Positions 16,761 through 25,634 of a stretch of DNA of 64,000 nt are shown piece after piece. Where the stretch lies: positions 1-64,000 of the forward strand of contig JBBQZQ010000007.1 in assembly GCA_038207565.1 (NCBI GenBank). Direction: 5' to 3'. A program made the translations under genes and the position numbers. Below the pieces are notes generated by a model. The model did no database searches. It was not told where the DNA came from and worked only from the letters and a program-made list of their open reading frames with translations. The stretch is from JALZAI01 sp038207565. Lineage in GTDB: Bacteria; Actinomycetota; Actinomycetes; Mycobacteriales; Jatrophihabitantaceae. Numbering within the stretch: position 1 is the first letter of the stretch; each line of letters begins with the position of its first letter.

Positions 16761-17552
16761 TCACGCGCTCTCTCGTCCCATGTCGTCACACTCTCCGTCG
16801 TCGAATACATTGTCGCTCATCAGGGCCCCACCCTGCAGCGCACGCCGAACGTTGACGTACCGGCGCCGGTGCTGAGGGCACGGCCCCCACCGCATCAAAG
16901 CGTCGGCGTGCGCGCTGGTGACGTAGCCCTTGTGCCTCGCGAAGTCGTACTGCGGCCATTGCTCATGCAGGTCGGTCATGATGGCGTCGCGGGTGACCTT
17001 AGCCAGGATGGACGCGGCGGCGATGCACGCGACGGTGGCGTCACCCTTCCAGACGGCAGTCGCCGGGACGCCCAGGCCGGGCACCGGGAATCCGTCGGTT
17101 AACGCATAGGCGGGCGCCGGCGCGAGCTGTCCCAGCGCCCGTCGCATCCCGGCCAGGTTGGCGACATGCAGGCCGTACGCGTCGATCTCCGCAGCGGCGA
17201 CGACGACCACCGAGTAGGACACTGCGCGGCGCACAACCTCGGCGTAGAGCCGCTCGCGGGTGGGGGCCGTCAGCAGCTTCGAGTCGGTGAGCCCATCGAT
17301 GTTCCCGCGCCGGCCCGGCGGCAACACGCAAGCCGCGACGACGAGTGGGCCGGCGCAAGCGCCTCGGCCGGCCTCGTCCGCTCCGGCGACGATGCGGAAC
17401 CCGGCGCGGGCCAGGGCTGCCTCGTAGGCCGTCAGCCCGACGTCGCGCCGGACGATGAGGCGGGGGGGCGTGATCGCCGGACAACGGGTGGGCAGCGTGG
17501 CGTTGCTGCCGGCACGGCCCCTGACCGCTCGTTTCTTGACCGCCCCACCCAT
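16761..17552 (-). CDS. rnhB: Ribonuclease HII
   Basis: Removes ribonucleotides from RNA:DNA hybrids. 263 residues from the ATG at 17552. Active-site acidic residues are in GADEAGRGACAGP and in the later DATVACIAAASILAKVTRD segment; HKGYVTSAH follows. The last 20 residues form an acidic tail rich in Asp and Glu. It lies between lepB/NUDIX and DUF2469 in the conserved rplS-lepB-rnhB arrangement. Confidence 0.94.
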   Translation of the reverse strand: MGGAVKKRAVRGRAGSNATLPTRCPAITPPRLIVRRDVGLTAYEAALARAGFRIVAGADEAGRGACAGPLVVAACVLPPGRRGNIDGLTDSKLLTAPTRERLYAEVVRRAVSYSVVVVAAAEIDAYGLHVANLAGMRRALGQLAPAPAYALTDGFPVPGLGVPATAVWKGDATVACIAAASILAKVTRDAIMTDLHEQWPQYDFARHKGYVTSAHADALMRWGPCPQHRRRYVNVRRALQGGALMSDNVFDDGECDDMGRESA

Positions 17553-17565
17553 GACCGCGCTGACG

Positions 17566-18033
17566 TTACCCGGCACGCACGCCTGAGGTGAGCATGTGGT
17601 GCAGGACATCGCCGAGGTTCTGCGGCAGCACCTTCTCCGACGTGTTCTGCAAGAGCGCCACGTCCCACCAGTCGAACCCGAGCAGGGTCTGCCGCTCGAC
17701 GGCGGTCAGTCCGCGGGGTGACACCTCGAGGCCGGCAGGGACCCGCGCGAGATAGAAGTGATCGATCTGGTCGTAGGTGATGCCGGCCCAGGACCACAGG
17801 CGCCGCGTCACCAACACCGCTTGGGCATCCGGCGCCAGCGCGAGCTCGATACCGACCTCCTCCAGCGCTTCGCGCATCGCCGCATCACGCGGGCCCTCGC
17901 CAGCCTCCACGCCGCCGCCGGGGGTGAGCCAGTGGGTCGATCCGTCCTCGAGGCGCTCGTGCAGGAGCAGCAACCGTTCGTCGGGGTCGACGACGAGGAC
18001 ACGGCCACCGACCCGCGGGATCGGCCGGCTCAT
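17566..18033 (-). CDS. NUDIX hydrolase
   Basis: 155 residues. The NUDIX box is complete at about residues 39-61 (GGGVEAGEGPRDAA then REALEEVG), giving the Mg-binding REUxEE helix. The family cleaves nucleoside diphosphates linked to other moieties; the substrate is not evident. ATG 18033 overlaps the lepB stop as ATGA, so translation is probably coupled, and rnhB follows after 13 bases. Confidence 0.88.
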   Translation of the reverse strand: MSRPIPRVGGRVLVVDPDERLLLLHERLEDGSTHWLTPGGGVEAGEGPRDAAMREALEEVGIELALAPDAQAVLVTRRLWSWAGITYDQIDHFYLARVPAGLEVSPRGLTAVERQTLLGFDWWDVALLQNTSEKVLPQNLGDVLHHMLTSGVRAG

Positions 18034-19007
18034 CGGCCTCGACGGCGCCGCCGCAGTAGGAAAACCGGCAGGACGACGCCCAGCGGCAACACCCCGCTCG
18101 CGGCGGCACTGCTGAAGGTCGACGGGGTGCCCAGAGTGCGCCACCGCGACGGGGGCCACGCGATCACGATGGCCTTGCCGATGACGTCGTCGATAGGAAC
18201 GGTGCTCGACATCGCGTGGCAATGACGCAGATTCTGGGAGTCAGAGGCATTGGTGCCGCAGTGGTAACGGGAGTCGGCCGAGCGATTGCGGTGATCGCCC
18301 ATCACCCACAACCGTCCCTGCGGCACGGTGACCGGCCCGAAGTTCGCGCTGCTGTCAGGGAAATCCAGGTCGACGTAGGACTCCTTCAGCGTATGCCACG
18401 GGCCTTTCGTGCCGTGGTCGCTCACCATGACCTTCGCAGTCCGGCCGGCGTTGGTCGAGACGCCCATCACCGTCTGACCACCGACCGCGATGACGCGCTT
18501 CACGAGAACCAGATCGTCGGGCGGCACGAACCCGACCAACTGGCCGAAGCCGCGCACGAGTTTGGCCACCGGATTGGTCGGCGGCGCCGGCGGAGCCTCA
18601 CCGGTCTCGTTCCAGTTCTTCGGTGCGTCGAACACGACGATGTCGCCCGGGTGGGGATCGCGAATGTCGTACACGGGCTTGTTGACCAGGATGCGATCGC
18701 CGGAACAACCGGTGCACCCGTGCAGCGTCTTCTCCATGGATTCCGACGGAATGTAGAAGGGCTGCACGACGAAGGTCTTGACGAGGATGGCAATAAGGAT
18801 GGCCAGCACGATCAAGGCCGGTAGCTCCCACCACGGCGCGGTGCGGTGCGGTTTGGGGCCGCGGCGGAACAGTCCGCGCCGGGGCTCACCCTCGGCCGGA
18901 CTTACGGATTTCATCGGCGGCTCATCGCCGGACGAGGACGCGGCCGGCGCGACCACCGGGCGGGCGGCATCCGGTTCCGGGGTCGCACGACTCTCGTCCT
19001 CGCTCAC
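18030..19007 (-). CDS. lepB: Signal peptidase I
   Basis: Cleaves signal peptides at the outer face of the membrane. About 325 residues from GTG 19007, which has a gagga ribosome site; an upstream TTG at 19070 is less likely. A disordered N-terminal tail leads to one membrane segment (LPALIVLAILIAILVKTFVV), then the catalytic Ser in IPSESMEKTL and Lys in LVKRVIAVGG, and the late GDHRNRSADSR box. The C-terminus carries a second hydrophobic segment followed by RRRRRR. It follows rplS, as in many actinobacteria. Confidence 0.94.
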   Translation of the reverse strand: MSEDESRATPEPDAARPVVAPAASSSGDEPPMKSVSPAEGEPRRGLFRRGPKPHRTAPWWELPALIVLAILIAILVKTFVVQPFYIPSESMEKTLHGCTGCSGDRILVNKPVYDIRDPHPGDIVVFDAPKNWNETGEAPPAPPTNPVAKLVRGFGQLVGFVPPDDLVLVKRVIAVGGQTVMGVSTNAGRTAKVMVSDHGTKGPWHTLKESYVDLDFPDSSANFGPVTVPQGRLWVMGDHRNRSADSRYHCGTNASDSQNLRHCHAMSSTVPIDDVIGKAIVIAWPPSRWRTLGTPSTFSSAAASGVLPLGVVLPVFLLRRRRRGR

Positions 19008-19102
19008 GCCCGTCCTCGCTTCACTGGGTGCGGGCCTGCGCGGACGGTACGGCCGACCTTCGCTCGGCAAGCCTCGTTCATGCGCCTCGCCCGCGACCGG
19101 GA

Positions 19103-19459
19103 TCAGCGGGCGATTGGCTCGCGCTTTTCCTTGATCTTGGCCTTCTTGCCCCGCAGATCGCGTAGGTAGTAAAGCTTCGCGCGTCGCACGTCCCCGCGCG
19201 TGACGACCTCGATCTTCTCGATCACGGGGGTGTGCACCGGGAAGGTGCGCTCGACGCCGACACCGAAACTGACCTTGCGCACCGTGAACGTCTCTCGCAG
19301 CCCCCCGCCTTGACGACGGATCACAGCGCCCTGGAAGACCTGGATGCGCGAGCGGTTGCCCTCGACGACACGGACGTGCACCTTCAGGGTGTCGCCGGGA
19401 CGGAAGTCGGGCACATCGCTGCGCAGCGACTCGGCGTCCAAGGTGTCTAGGGTGTTCAT
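19103..19459 (-). CDS. rplS: 50S ribosomal protein L19
   Basis: 118 residues, normal length. Shows FRPGDTLKVHVRVVEG, the RIQVFQGAVI strand and RRAKLYYLRDLRGKKAKIKE at the C-terminus. Preceded by trmD after about 150 bases and followed by lepB. Confidence 0.97.
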   Translation of the reverse strand: MNTLDTLDAESLRSDVPDFRPGDTLKVHVRVVEGNRSRIQVFQGAVIRRQGGGLRETFTVRKVSFGVGVERTFPVHTPVIEKIEVVTRGDVRRAKLYYLRDLRGKKAKIKEKREPIAR

Positions 19460-19607
19460 CTTCGCTTCCTTCTCAGGTCTGATCGTCGGGCGGGCACCGG
19501 GGACCGGCAGTCGTTGGATTCTGGCCGCGCGCGTGATCGCTCACACTGCAGCGGGCAACCCCACGATGATGCCACATGCGGGCACCCAATCCGAAACCGG
19601 CGCGAGC

Positions 19608-20312
19608 TCAGCTCAGCAGGTCCGGGCGGCGCTCGGCGGTGCGAGCCCGCGATTGCTCGGCGCGCCAGCGGGCGATCTCGGCGTGGTGACCGGAGAGCAG
19701 CACGGGTGGGACCGTGAGCTCGCGCCAGGTCGCCGGCTTGGTGAAGACCGGCGCCTCGAGCAGCCCCCCGGGCCCGGCGGCGAACGAGTCGTCGAGCGCG
19801 GAGCAGGCGTTTCCGAGCACCCCGGGCAGCAATCGAGCGACCGCCTCAGCGATCACCAGCACCGCGACCTCGCCACCGGCCAGGACGTAGTCGCCCAGGC
19901 TGATCTCGTCGACCCGCATTCGCTGCGCGGCGTACGCGGGCACCCGCGCGTCGATCCCCTCGTATCGTCCGCAGGCGAACAACAACCACGGGTCGTCGGC
20001 CAGTCGGGCTGCCATCGCCTGAGTGAACGGACGGCCCGCGGGCGAGGGGACGATGAGCCGCGGCTGCTCAGAGCCGGGCGGTGCGAGCTCGTCGAGCGCG
20101 CGTCCCCACGGTTCGGGCCGCATCACCATTCCGGGCCCCCCGCCGTACGGGGTGTCATCGACGGTGCGGTGCACGTCATCGGTCCAGCGACGCAGATCGT
20201 GCACGCCCAGCTGAACCTGTCCGCGCTCGATGGCCTTACCGAGCAGTGACTGGCGTAGCGGGGCCAGGTAGTCGGGGAAGATGGTGAGGACGTCGAGGCG
20301 GAGGGCGCTCAT
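19608..20312 (-). CDS. trmD: tRNA (guanine-37-N1)-methyltransferase
   Basis: SPOUT-class enzyme that methylates G37 next to the anticodon and prevents frameshifting. 234 residues from ATG 20312, which overlaps the rimM stop as ATGA. Trefoil-knot motifs are present: DDTPYGGGPGMVM, FACGRYEGIDARV and EISLGDYVLAGGE. Order rpsP-KH-rimM-trmD-rplS is standard. Confidence 0.96.
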   Translation of the reverse strand: MSALRLDVLTIFPDYLAPLRQSLLGKAIERGQVQLGVHDLRRWTDDVHRTVDDTPYGGGPGMVMRPEPWGRALDELAPPGSEQPRLIVPSPAGRPFTQAMAARLADDPWLLFACGRYEGIDARVPAYAAQRMRVDEISLGDYVLAGGEVAVLVIAEAVARLLPGVLGNACSALDDSFAAGPGGLLEAPVFTKPATWRELTVPPVLLSGHHAEIARWRAEQSRARTAERRPDLLS

Positions 20313-20845
20313 GCGTCGAAAAGGCCCTCGGGCGGGTCGACCTCGACGATTCCGGCAGCCGTGTCGACGGTGGGGACGATAGCGCTCACGAACGGGACGA
20401 GACGCTCCTGGTCGGCGAGGTCCGATCCGGTCATTTTCAGCACCAGGTAATCGGCACCGCCGGCGTGCAGCACCTCCACGACCTCGCCGAGCTCCGTGCC
20501 GTCCACGGCCCGCGCGCTCAACCCGATCAGATCCGTGTCGTAGAACTCGTCCGGGTTCTCCAGGGGCGGCCGCTGCGAAGCAGTGATGACGAACTGGGTG
20601 CCGCGCAGCGCCTCTGCGCCAGCGCGGTCGTCCACACCGGCGAAGTGGCAGACGAGCTTGCCGCCGGCCGAGGAGGACGCTTCGACCGTGAGTGGTCCGC
20701 GCGACACCGGCTCGGTGCGCAAGACCGCGCCGACCGCGAATCGTTCGTCGGGGTCGTCGGTCCACGGTTGGACGAAGACGTCACCGCGAACGCCGCGTGC
20801 CCTGGCGACACGTCCGATCGCAACGACGTCCCCGTCGTCGGTCAT
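20309..20845 (-). CDS. rimM: Ribosome maturation factor RimM
   Basis: Binds ribosomal protein S19 and assists 30S maturation. 178 residues from ATG 20845. The N-terminal barrel begins VVAIGRVARARGVRGDVFVQPWTD, and the PRC-barrel half has PDEFYDTDLIGL and DYLVLKM. Coupled to trmD by a 4-base overlap and one base from the KH gene's stop. Confidence 0.95.
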   Translation of the reverse strand: MTDDGDVVAIGRVARARGVRGDVFVQPWTDDPDERFAVGAVLRTEPVSRGPLTVEASSSAGGKLVCHFAGVDDRAGAEALRGTQFVITASQRPPLENPDEFYDTDLIGLSARAVDGTELGEVVEVLHAGGADYLVLKMTGSDLADQERLVPFVSAIVPTVDTAAGIVEVDPPEGLFDA

Positions 20846-20846
20846 G

Positions 20847-21083
20847 TCAGCGACGGTCGACGTCGACCACGTCGACGCGGATGCCCTTGCCGCCAACGCC
20901 ATGCACGACCTGGCGAAGTGCCTTGGCAGTACGGCCGTTGCGGCCGATCACGCGGCCGAGGTCGTCGGGATGCACCCGGACCTCGAGCCGTTGGCCTCGC
21001 CGGTTGTCGATCATGTCCACCTGCACGTCGTCGGGATGGTCGACGATGCCGCGCACGAGGTGCTCGAGGGCTTCCTCGAGCAC
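20847..21083 (-). CDS. KH-domain RNA-binding protein (KhpA-like)
   Basis: 78 residues from GTG 21083, one base after the rpsP stop. A single KH domain with the GxxG loop in GRVIGRNGRTAKALR. The family binds RNA, including small RNAs in some Gram-positive bacteria. Usual place between rpsP and rimM. Confidence 0.92.
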   Translation of the reverse strand: MLEEALEHLVRGIVDHPDDVQVDMIDNRRGQRLEVRVHPDDLGRVIGRNGRTAKALRQVVHGVGGKGIRVDVVDVDRR

Positions 21084-21084
21084 G

Positions 21085-21522
21085 TCAGCTCTCCGCCGGC
21101 GCGTCCGCAGCGGGCTCGTCGGCCTTCGGCGTGGCCTTTGCGGCTCGCTTGCGCGGCGTGGTCGCCTCAGACCCCGGTTCACCACCCGATTCGGCAAGGG
21201 CGGCGTTGAATGCCGCCTGCTTGTCGGGCTTGGGCGCCGCCACCTTCATCGGTTCCGGGGCGGGCTCGCCCTTGAACTTTTGCCAGTCGCCGGTGACCCG
21301 CAGGATCGCAGCAACGGCCTCGGTCGGTTGCGCGCCGACGGCCAGCCAGTACGCGGCACGGTCGGCATCGACGCGGATGACGGACGGGTCGTTCTTCGGG
21401 TGGTACTCGCCGATGGTCTCGATCGACCGGCCATCGCGCTTAGTGCGGGCGTCGGCGACGACGATGCGGTAGTGCGGCTCACGCATCTTGCCCAGACGCA
21501 TCAGCTTGATCTTGGTTGCCAC
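21085..21522 (-). CDS. rpsP: 30S ribosomal protein S16 with C-terminal extension
   Basis: 145 residues: a normal S16 core of about 85 residues (KLMRLGKMREPHYRIVVADAR, then ETIGEYHPK and RAAYWLAVGAQPTEAV), followed by an Ala/Pro/Glu/Lys tail of about 60 residues. Such tails are usual in actinobacteria. GTG start at 21522. ffh, normally upstream, is absent; an MFS gene ends 194 bases away instead, and that gap holds no gene. Confidence 0.96.
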   Translation of the reverse strand: MATKIKLMRLGKMREPHYRIVVADARTKRDGRSIETIGEYHPKNDPSVIRVDADRAAYWLAVGAQPTEAVAAILRVTGDWQKFKGEPAPEPMKVAAPKPDKQAAFNAALAESGGEPGSEATTPRKRAAKATPKADEPAADAPAES

Positions 21523-21716
21523 GTGTGTGGGTGCTCCAGTTTCGATTCAGTGATGAACGCGCCGTGCCGGGGTGGGGCACACACCGCCACAGGCGTCCGG
21601 ATGGACTGGCCAGGACGCGGGGAGAGGGTCCGCGGTACCGGCCGGTACTCAGCCGCTCATTGTGCCAGACGCTGCGCGCCGGGCGTGACCAGGAGTCCGA
21701 CTGATCCAGCGCGAGC

Positions 21717-23117
21717 TCATCGCAGCACGTGGCACGGACTGGCGGCGGTGTCGCCACCGTCCTGGTCGATGTCCGCCCCGGCGACCGGGATGTCCCACCA
21801 ACGCGGGGCCCCGACCCGGACCGGTACGCGCTCGCCCGCGAACTGGCGGCACCGGGCGCCGGCACGCACCTTGCGGAACCACGTCACGACCCGCACGGTG
21901 CCGAACGCCTGGACGGCGGCAGCGACCAGGAGCGCGTAGCGAATCGTGTGCGCGCTCGCGCCGCCCTGCAGATCGAGCACCCAACCGAAACCGACCGCCA
22001 CGATGACAGTGGCGAGGAAGCCCCCGACATTCACCACGCCCGACGCGGTACCGAGAATGCCCGGTTGGTTGTAGTCGCGCGCCAGCGCGAACGCGGTCAT
22101 CGAGATCGGACCGCCGAACATGCTCACGACGAACAGCGGTGCGACGAACGCCTGCGCCGGGTGGTCGCCGAGGAAGAACGCGACGACGACCAATCCGATG
22201 ATGGTGACCAAGCAGATGCCGATCGCGACCGGTACCCGGGCCGCGGGGATACGGCCGATGAATGCGCCGAAGAGCGGTCCCACGATTGCCGAACCGATGA
22301 CGCCGGCCATCAGCACGGCCCCCGCACCGGACGCACCGAACCCGGCGCCCTGCTGCAGGTAGGGCACTCCCCACAAGACCGCGAAGGGGGTTGTGGTGGA
22401 CATGCACGCGAAGTGCACCCAGAAGCCCAGCCGGCTCCCTGGTAGCGCCCACGCGTCCCGGACCCGCCGCGTGACGTTGCCGATGCCGTCGCGGACCTCG
22501 CCTGCGCTGCGCATCCGGGCGGGGGCCGGCGCGCGGTCGTCGATCAGGATCCAGACCACGGCGCCCCCGACGAGCGAGAGGGACGCGGCAAACGCATAGC
22601 TCAGTCCCCAGCCCGCACTGCCGAGCAAATAGGTCAGCGGCAGCGTGGCCAGCACATTGCCGACCATGCCCATCATCGCGGTCAGCGCGACCATCAGCGG
22701 ATAGCGTCGCGAGTCGAAATGGCGGGCAGCGAAACGCAGCACGCTGATGAACGTGAGCGCGTCGCCGGCGCCGAGCAGTGCGCGGGCGAGCAGCGCGAGC
22801 GGGTAGGACGGCGCCACGGCGAAGAGCAGTTGCCCGACACCCATGAGCGTTGCAGCTGCGACCAGGACCCGGCGTGGTCCGTAGCGGTCGACCAGTACGC
22901 CGGTCGGGATCTGCATCGCGGCGTACACGCCGATCTGAAGGAGCACGAACGCGCTCAGCTGCGCAGGGGAGATGCCGAACCTGTGCTCGGCCAGCAGGCC
23001 GGCGACACCGAGCGAACTGCGATGGAAGACGGCGAGCAGGTACACGCTCACGACGAGCAACCACCCGGCCGTCGGTGAGCCGATACGCCGGGTGCGGGTT
23101 GCGGTGCTGGCGGTCAT
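21717..23117 (-). CDS. MFS transporter
   Basis: 466 residues with about twelve hydrophobic segments and the major-facilitator motif between helices 2 and 3 (GVLVDRYGPRRVLVA). A longer loop separates the two six-helix halves. The start region (LLVVSVYLLAVFHRSSLGVAG) resembles the hexuronate/phthalate-type and related anion:proton families, but the substrate is unknown. It sits beside a FadR-type regulator gene and an amidohydrolase gene, so uptake of a compound handled by that enzyme is plausible. Confidence 0.85.
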   Translation of the reverse strand: MTASTATRTRRIGSPTAGWLLVVSVYLLAVFHRSSLGVAGLLAEHRFGISPAQLSAFVLLQIGVYAAMQIPTGVLVDRYGPRRVLVAAATLMGVGQLLFAVAPSYPLALLARALLGAGDALTFISVLRFAARHFDSRRYPLMVALTAMMGMVGNVLATLPLTYLLGSAGWGLSYAFAASLSLVGGAVVWILIDDRAPAPARMRSAGEVRDGIGNVTRRVRDAWALPGSRLGFWVHFACMSTTTPFAVLWGVPYLQQGAGFGASGAGAVLMAGVIGSAIVGPLFGAFIGRIPAARVPVAIGICLVTIIGLVVVAFFLGDHPAQAFVAPLFVVSMFGGPISMTAFALARDYNQPGILGTASGVVNVGGFLATVIVAVGFGWVLDLQGGASAHTIRYALLVAAAVQAFGTVRVVTWFRKVRAGARCRQFAGERVPVRVGAPRWWDIPVAGADIDQDGGDTAASPCHVLR

Positions 23118-23172
23118 CAGTGCTTTATGCCCCGTAAGTCGGTGCGGTCGCGGGAAGTCCTGTCGGCGCGGC

Positions 23173-23886
23173 TCACGAACGGCCCAGCAGTCGCTCGGCG
23201 TGGTCCAGATGGGCGGTCACGGCGTTCTCGGCGGCGCGGACGGTACGGGCAGCGACCGCCCGCAGGATCGCCTCGTGATCGGCGATCATTGCGCGCATCC
23301 GGCCGGGATCGACCGTTCCGGCCTTGTCACCGAGCAGGTTGACGACGCCCATCCGGAGCTGGCGTTCCCGCATCGAGCGGTAGACCGAGATGATGATCTC
23401 GTTGCCGGTGGCGGCGACGATAGCCGCGTGAAAGTCCCGGTCGGCCTCCATGTAGGCGTGCGCGTCGCGCTGCATCATCGCTACGCGCATGTCCTCGATG
23501 TGGGCGCCCAGGATGACCACGAGTTCCGGACCTGCGCCGTGGACCGCCTTGCGCACCGCAAAGGCCTCGATGAGCCGGCGGGTCTCGAGCACGTCGGTGA
23601 CCTCGGCAGCGGTCACCGGCAGCACCAGGGCGCCACGCTTGGGCAGCAGGCGCACCAACCCGTCGGCCTGTAGACGTAGCAACGCTTCGCGGACAGGAGT
23701 ACGCGACACGCCGACCGCGGTGGCCAGCTCACCCTCCGTCAGTAGGTCATGGGGTGCGTAGCGCCGCTCCAGCACTGCTTTCTTGGCGTAGGCATAGACC
23801 CGGTCGGCGGCACTGCCCACGGACGGCAGAGCAGGGGTCGCGGCCGCATCCTGGTCAGGTGCCGCGTGCACCTCAGCTGTATCCAT
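23173..23886 (-). CDS. GntR-family transcriptional regulator, FadR subfamily
   Basis: 237 residues. An N-terminal winged helix (LLTEGELATAVGVSRTPVREALLRLQADGLV) at about residues 45-80 matches the GntR signature, and the helical FCD ligand domain follows (RRLIEAFAVRKAV, then HAYMEADRDFHAAI with metal-binding Asp/His positions). Such proteins repress catabolic genes until an organic acid binds. Likely regulates the neighbouring MFS and amidohydrolase genes. Confidence 0.9.
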   Translation of the reverse strand: MDTAEVHAAPDQDAAATPALPSVGSAADRVYAYAKKAVLERRYAPHDLLTEGELATAVGVSRTPVREALLRLQADGLVRLLPKRGALVLPVTAAEVTDVLETRRLIEAFAVRKAVHGAGPELVVILGAHIEDMRVAMMQRDAHAYMEADRDFHAAIVAATGNEIIISVYRSMRERQLRMGVVNLLGDKAGTVDPGRMRAMIADHEAILRAVAARTVRAAENAVTAHLDHAERLLGRS

Positions 23887-23950
23887 GATGTATCTATGCT
23901 ACGCCGGGGACTCGCTGGGCGATCCTCCTTCGACGTGTGATGCGCCACGC

Positions 23951-25027
23951 TCAGCTGACGACGATGCCTCGCAGCACCATCCGCCGCACGGTGTAGAGCG
24001 CCGCCAGATCGGCACGCGGATCGGCGTCGAACACCACCAGGTCGGCCGGTGCGCCCTCGATCAGCCCCGGCAGGCCCAGCCATTCACGTCCTCGCCAGGA
24101 CGCCTGCGCGATCACCTCGGGCTGGGGGATCCCCGCGCCCACTAGGGCCCGGATCTCGTCGCGAACGAGACCGTGCGGCAGGGCTCCACCCGCGTCGGTA
24201 CCTGTGTAGAAGGGCAGGCCGGCCTCGTGCGCGGACCGGATGCGTTCGCGCGATGTTGCGTAAAGAGCGCGCATGTGCGCGGCATAGACCGGGAACTTGT
24301 CCTCCCCCGCCGACGCGATCGACGGGAACGTGTCGATGTTGATCAACGTGGGCACCACCGCAGCACCGCTGGTCACCGCGGCCGCGATCAGGTCGTCGGT
24401 CAGGCCCGTACCGTGCTCGATCGAGTCGATTCCTGCGGCAATCAGCCCGGGCAGGGCGTCTTCACCGAACACGTGTGCGGCGACGCGTGCCCCCAGCTCG
24501 TGTGCCCTGGTTACCGCCGCCGCCAACACGTCGTCGGGCCAGACCGGTGCGAGGTCGCCGACGGAGCGGTCGATCCAGTCGGCTGCGAGCTTCACCCATC
24601 CGTCCCCGCGCGCTGCCTGCGTCGCGACCTCGGCGACGAGCTGGTCGGGCTCCACCTCGACGCCGAGACCCCGGATGTAGCGCTTCGGCCGAGCGATATG
24701 GCGTCCGGCCCGGATCAGGCGGGGCAGGTCGACGCGACCCTGCACGCTGGTGTTGTCGACCGGCGACCCGGCATCACGCAGCAGCAACGCCCCGGCGTCG
24801 CGATCCAGCAGTGCCTGGGCGGCCATCCCGTCGGGATCGGGAACAGGGCCGGTGGGCGACAGGCCCACATGCGAATGGGCGTCGATGAAGCCCGGGATGA
24901 TCCAACCGCGGTCCGCGACGGTCTCGTCCTCGCCCGCAGGTCGCTCGAAGGTGAGCCGTCCGCCGACGAACCAGGCATCCCGCTCGGCCTCGTCGGGCAG
25001 GAACACACCGTGCACGTGAAGCACCAT
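23951..25027 (-). CDS. Amidohydrolase family metal-dependent hydrolase
   Basis: 358 residues from ATG 25027. Metal-binding motifs of the superfamily appear in order: PGFIDAHSHVG, a Lys in DGWVKLAADW, AAHVFGE, SIEHGTGL and FYTGTDAGG. The last segment (DLVVFDADPRADLAALYTVRRMVLRG) is the usual small beta-sandwich. It resembles imidazolonepropionase/prolidase-like members, but the substrate cannot be assigned. It may form a transport-and-catabolism unit with the MFS transporter and FadR-type regulator. Confidence 0.85.
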   Translation of the reverse strand: MVLHVHGVFLPDEAERDAWFVGGRLTFERPAGEDETVADRGWIIPGFIDAHSHVGLSPTGPVPDPDGMAAQALLDRDAGALLLRDAGSPVDNTSVQGRVDLPRLIRAGRHIARPKRYIRGLGVEVEPDQLVAEVATQAARGDGWVKLAADWIDRSVGDLAPVWPDDVLAAAVTRAHELGARVAAHVFGEDALPGLIAAGIDSIEHGTGLTDDLIAAAVTSGAAVVPTLINIDTFPSIASAGEDKFPVYAAHMRALYATSRERIRSAHEAGLPFYTGTDAGGALPHGLVRDEIRALVGAGIPQPEVIAQASWRGREWLGLPGLIEGAPADLVVFDADPRADLAALYTVRRMVLRGIVVS

Positions 25028-25037
25028 GCGCGCGACG

Positions 25038-25634
25038 TTACCCAGCGGGTGCCTCGTCGGCCGAAGGCCGTCCAGCCGTCGGCCAGGCCGCGGCGATCTC
25101 CGCGCGCGCGGCGCCGAGCAGCTGCGGCAGTACGCGCGTCTGCGCGACAATCGGCATGAAGTTGGTGTCACCACCCCAGCGCGGCACCACATGCTGGTGC
25201 AGATGGGCCGCGATACCGGCGCCGGCGACGTTGCCCTGGTTCATGCCGATGTTGAACCCGTGCGGTGCCATCGCCGTCCGTAGCGCGTGCACGGCACATT
25301 GGGTGAAGCTCCCGAACTCCACCGTCTCGACCTCGGTCAGGTCGGTGTAGCTGGCGACGTGGCGGTACGGGATCGTCATCAGGTGCCCGGAGTTGTACGG
25401 GTAGAGGTTCAGGCACGCATAGACGAAATCGCCGCGCGCGACGATGAGGGCGTCGGCATCGCTTTGGTCCGGCTTGAGGCAGAACGGGCAGCCGGCACCG
25501 GCCTCCTCATGTGTCGGCTTGTTCTCACCCTTGATGTACACCATGCGGTGCGGCGTCCACAGCCGCTCGAAACCGTCCGGTTCGCCGCGGAAACCTCCGG
25601 GGTCGGCGACCTCCGGCCCGTCCCCAGAACTCAT
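25038..25634 (-). CDS. HIT-family protein, AP4A phosphorylase type
   Basis: 198 residues with the histidine triad HLHQHVVPRW near residue 150, a Cys pair in GCPFC near residue 50 and the WTPHRMVYI segment. This arrangement matches the actinobacterial proteins related to mycobacterial Rv2613c, which cleave diadenosine tetraphosphate by phosphorolysis. ATG 25634 overlaps the thrS stop as ATGA, the same neighbour as in mycobacteria. pgsA, the usual next gene, is replaced here by the amidohydrolase. Confidence 0.9.
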   Translation of the reverse strand: MSSGDGPEVADPGGFRGEPDGFERLWTPHRMVYIKGENKPTHEEAGAGCPFCLKPDQSDADALIVARGDFVYACLNLYPYNSGHLMTIPYRHVASYTDLTEVETVEFGSFTQCAVHALRTAMAPHGFNIGMNQGNVAGAGIAAHLHQHVVPRWGGDTNFMPIVAQTRVLPQLLGAARAEIAAAWPTAGRPSADEAPAG

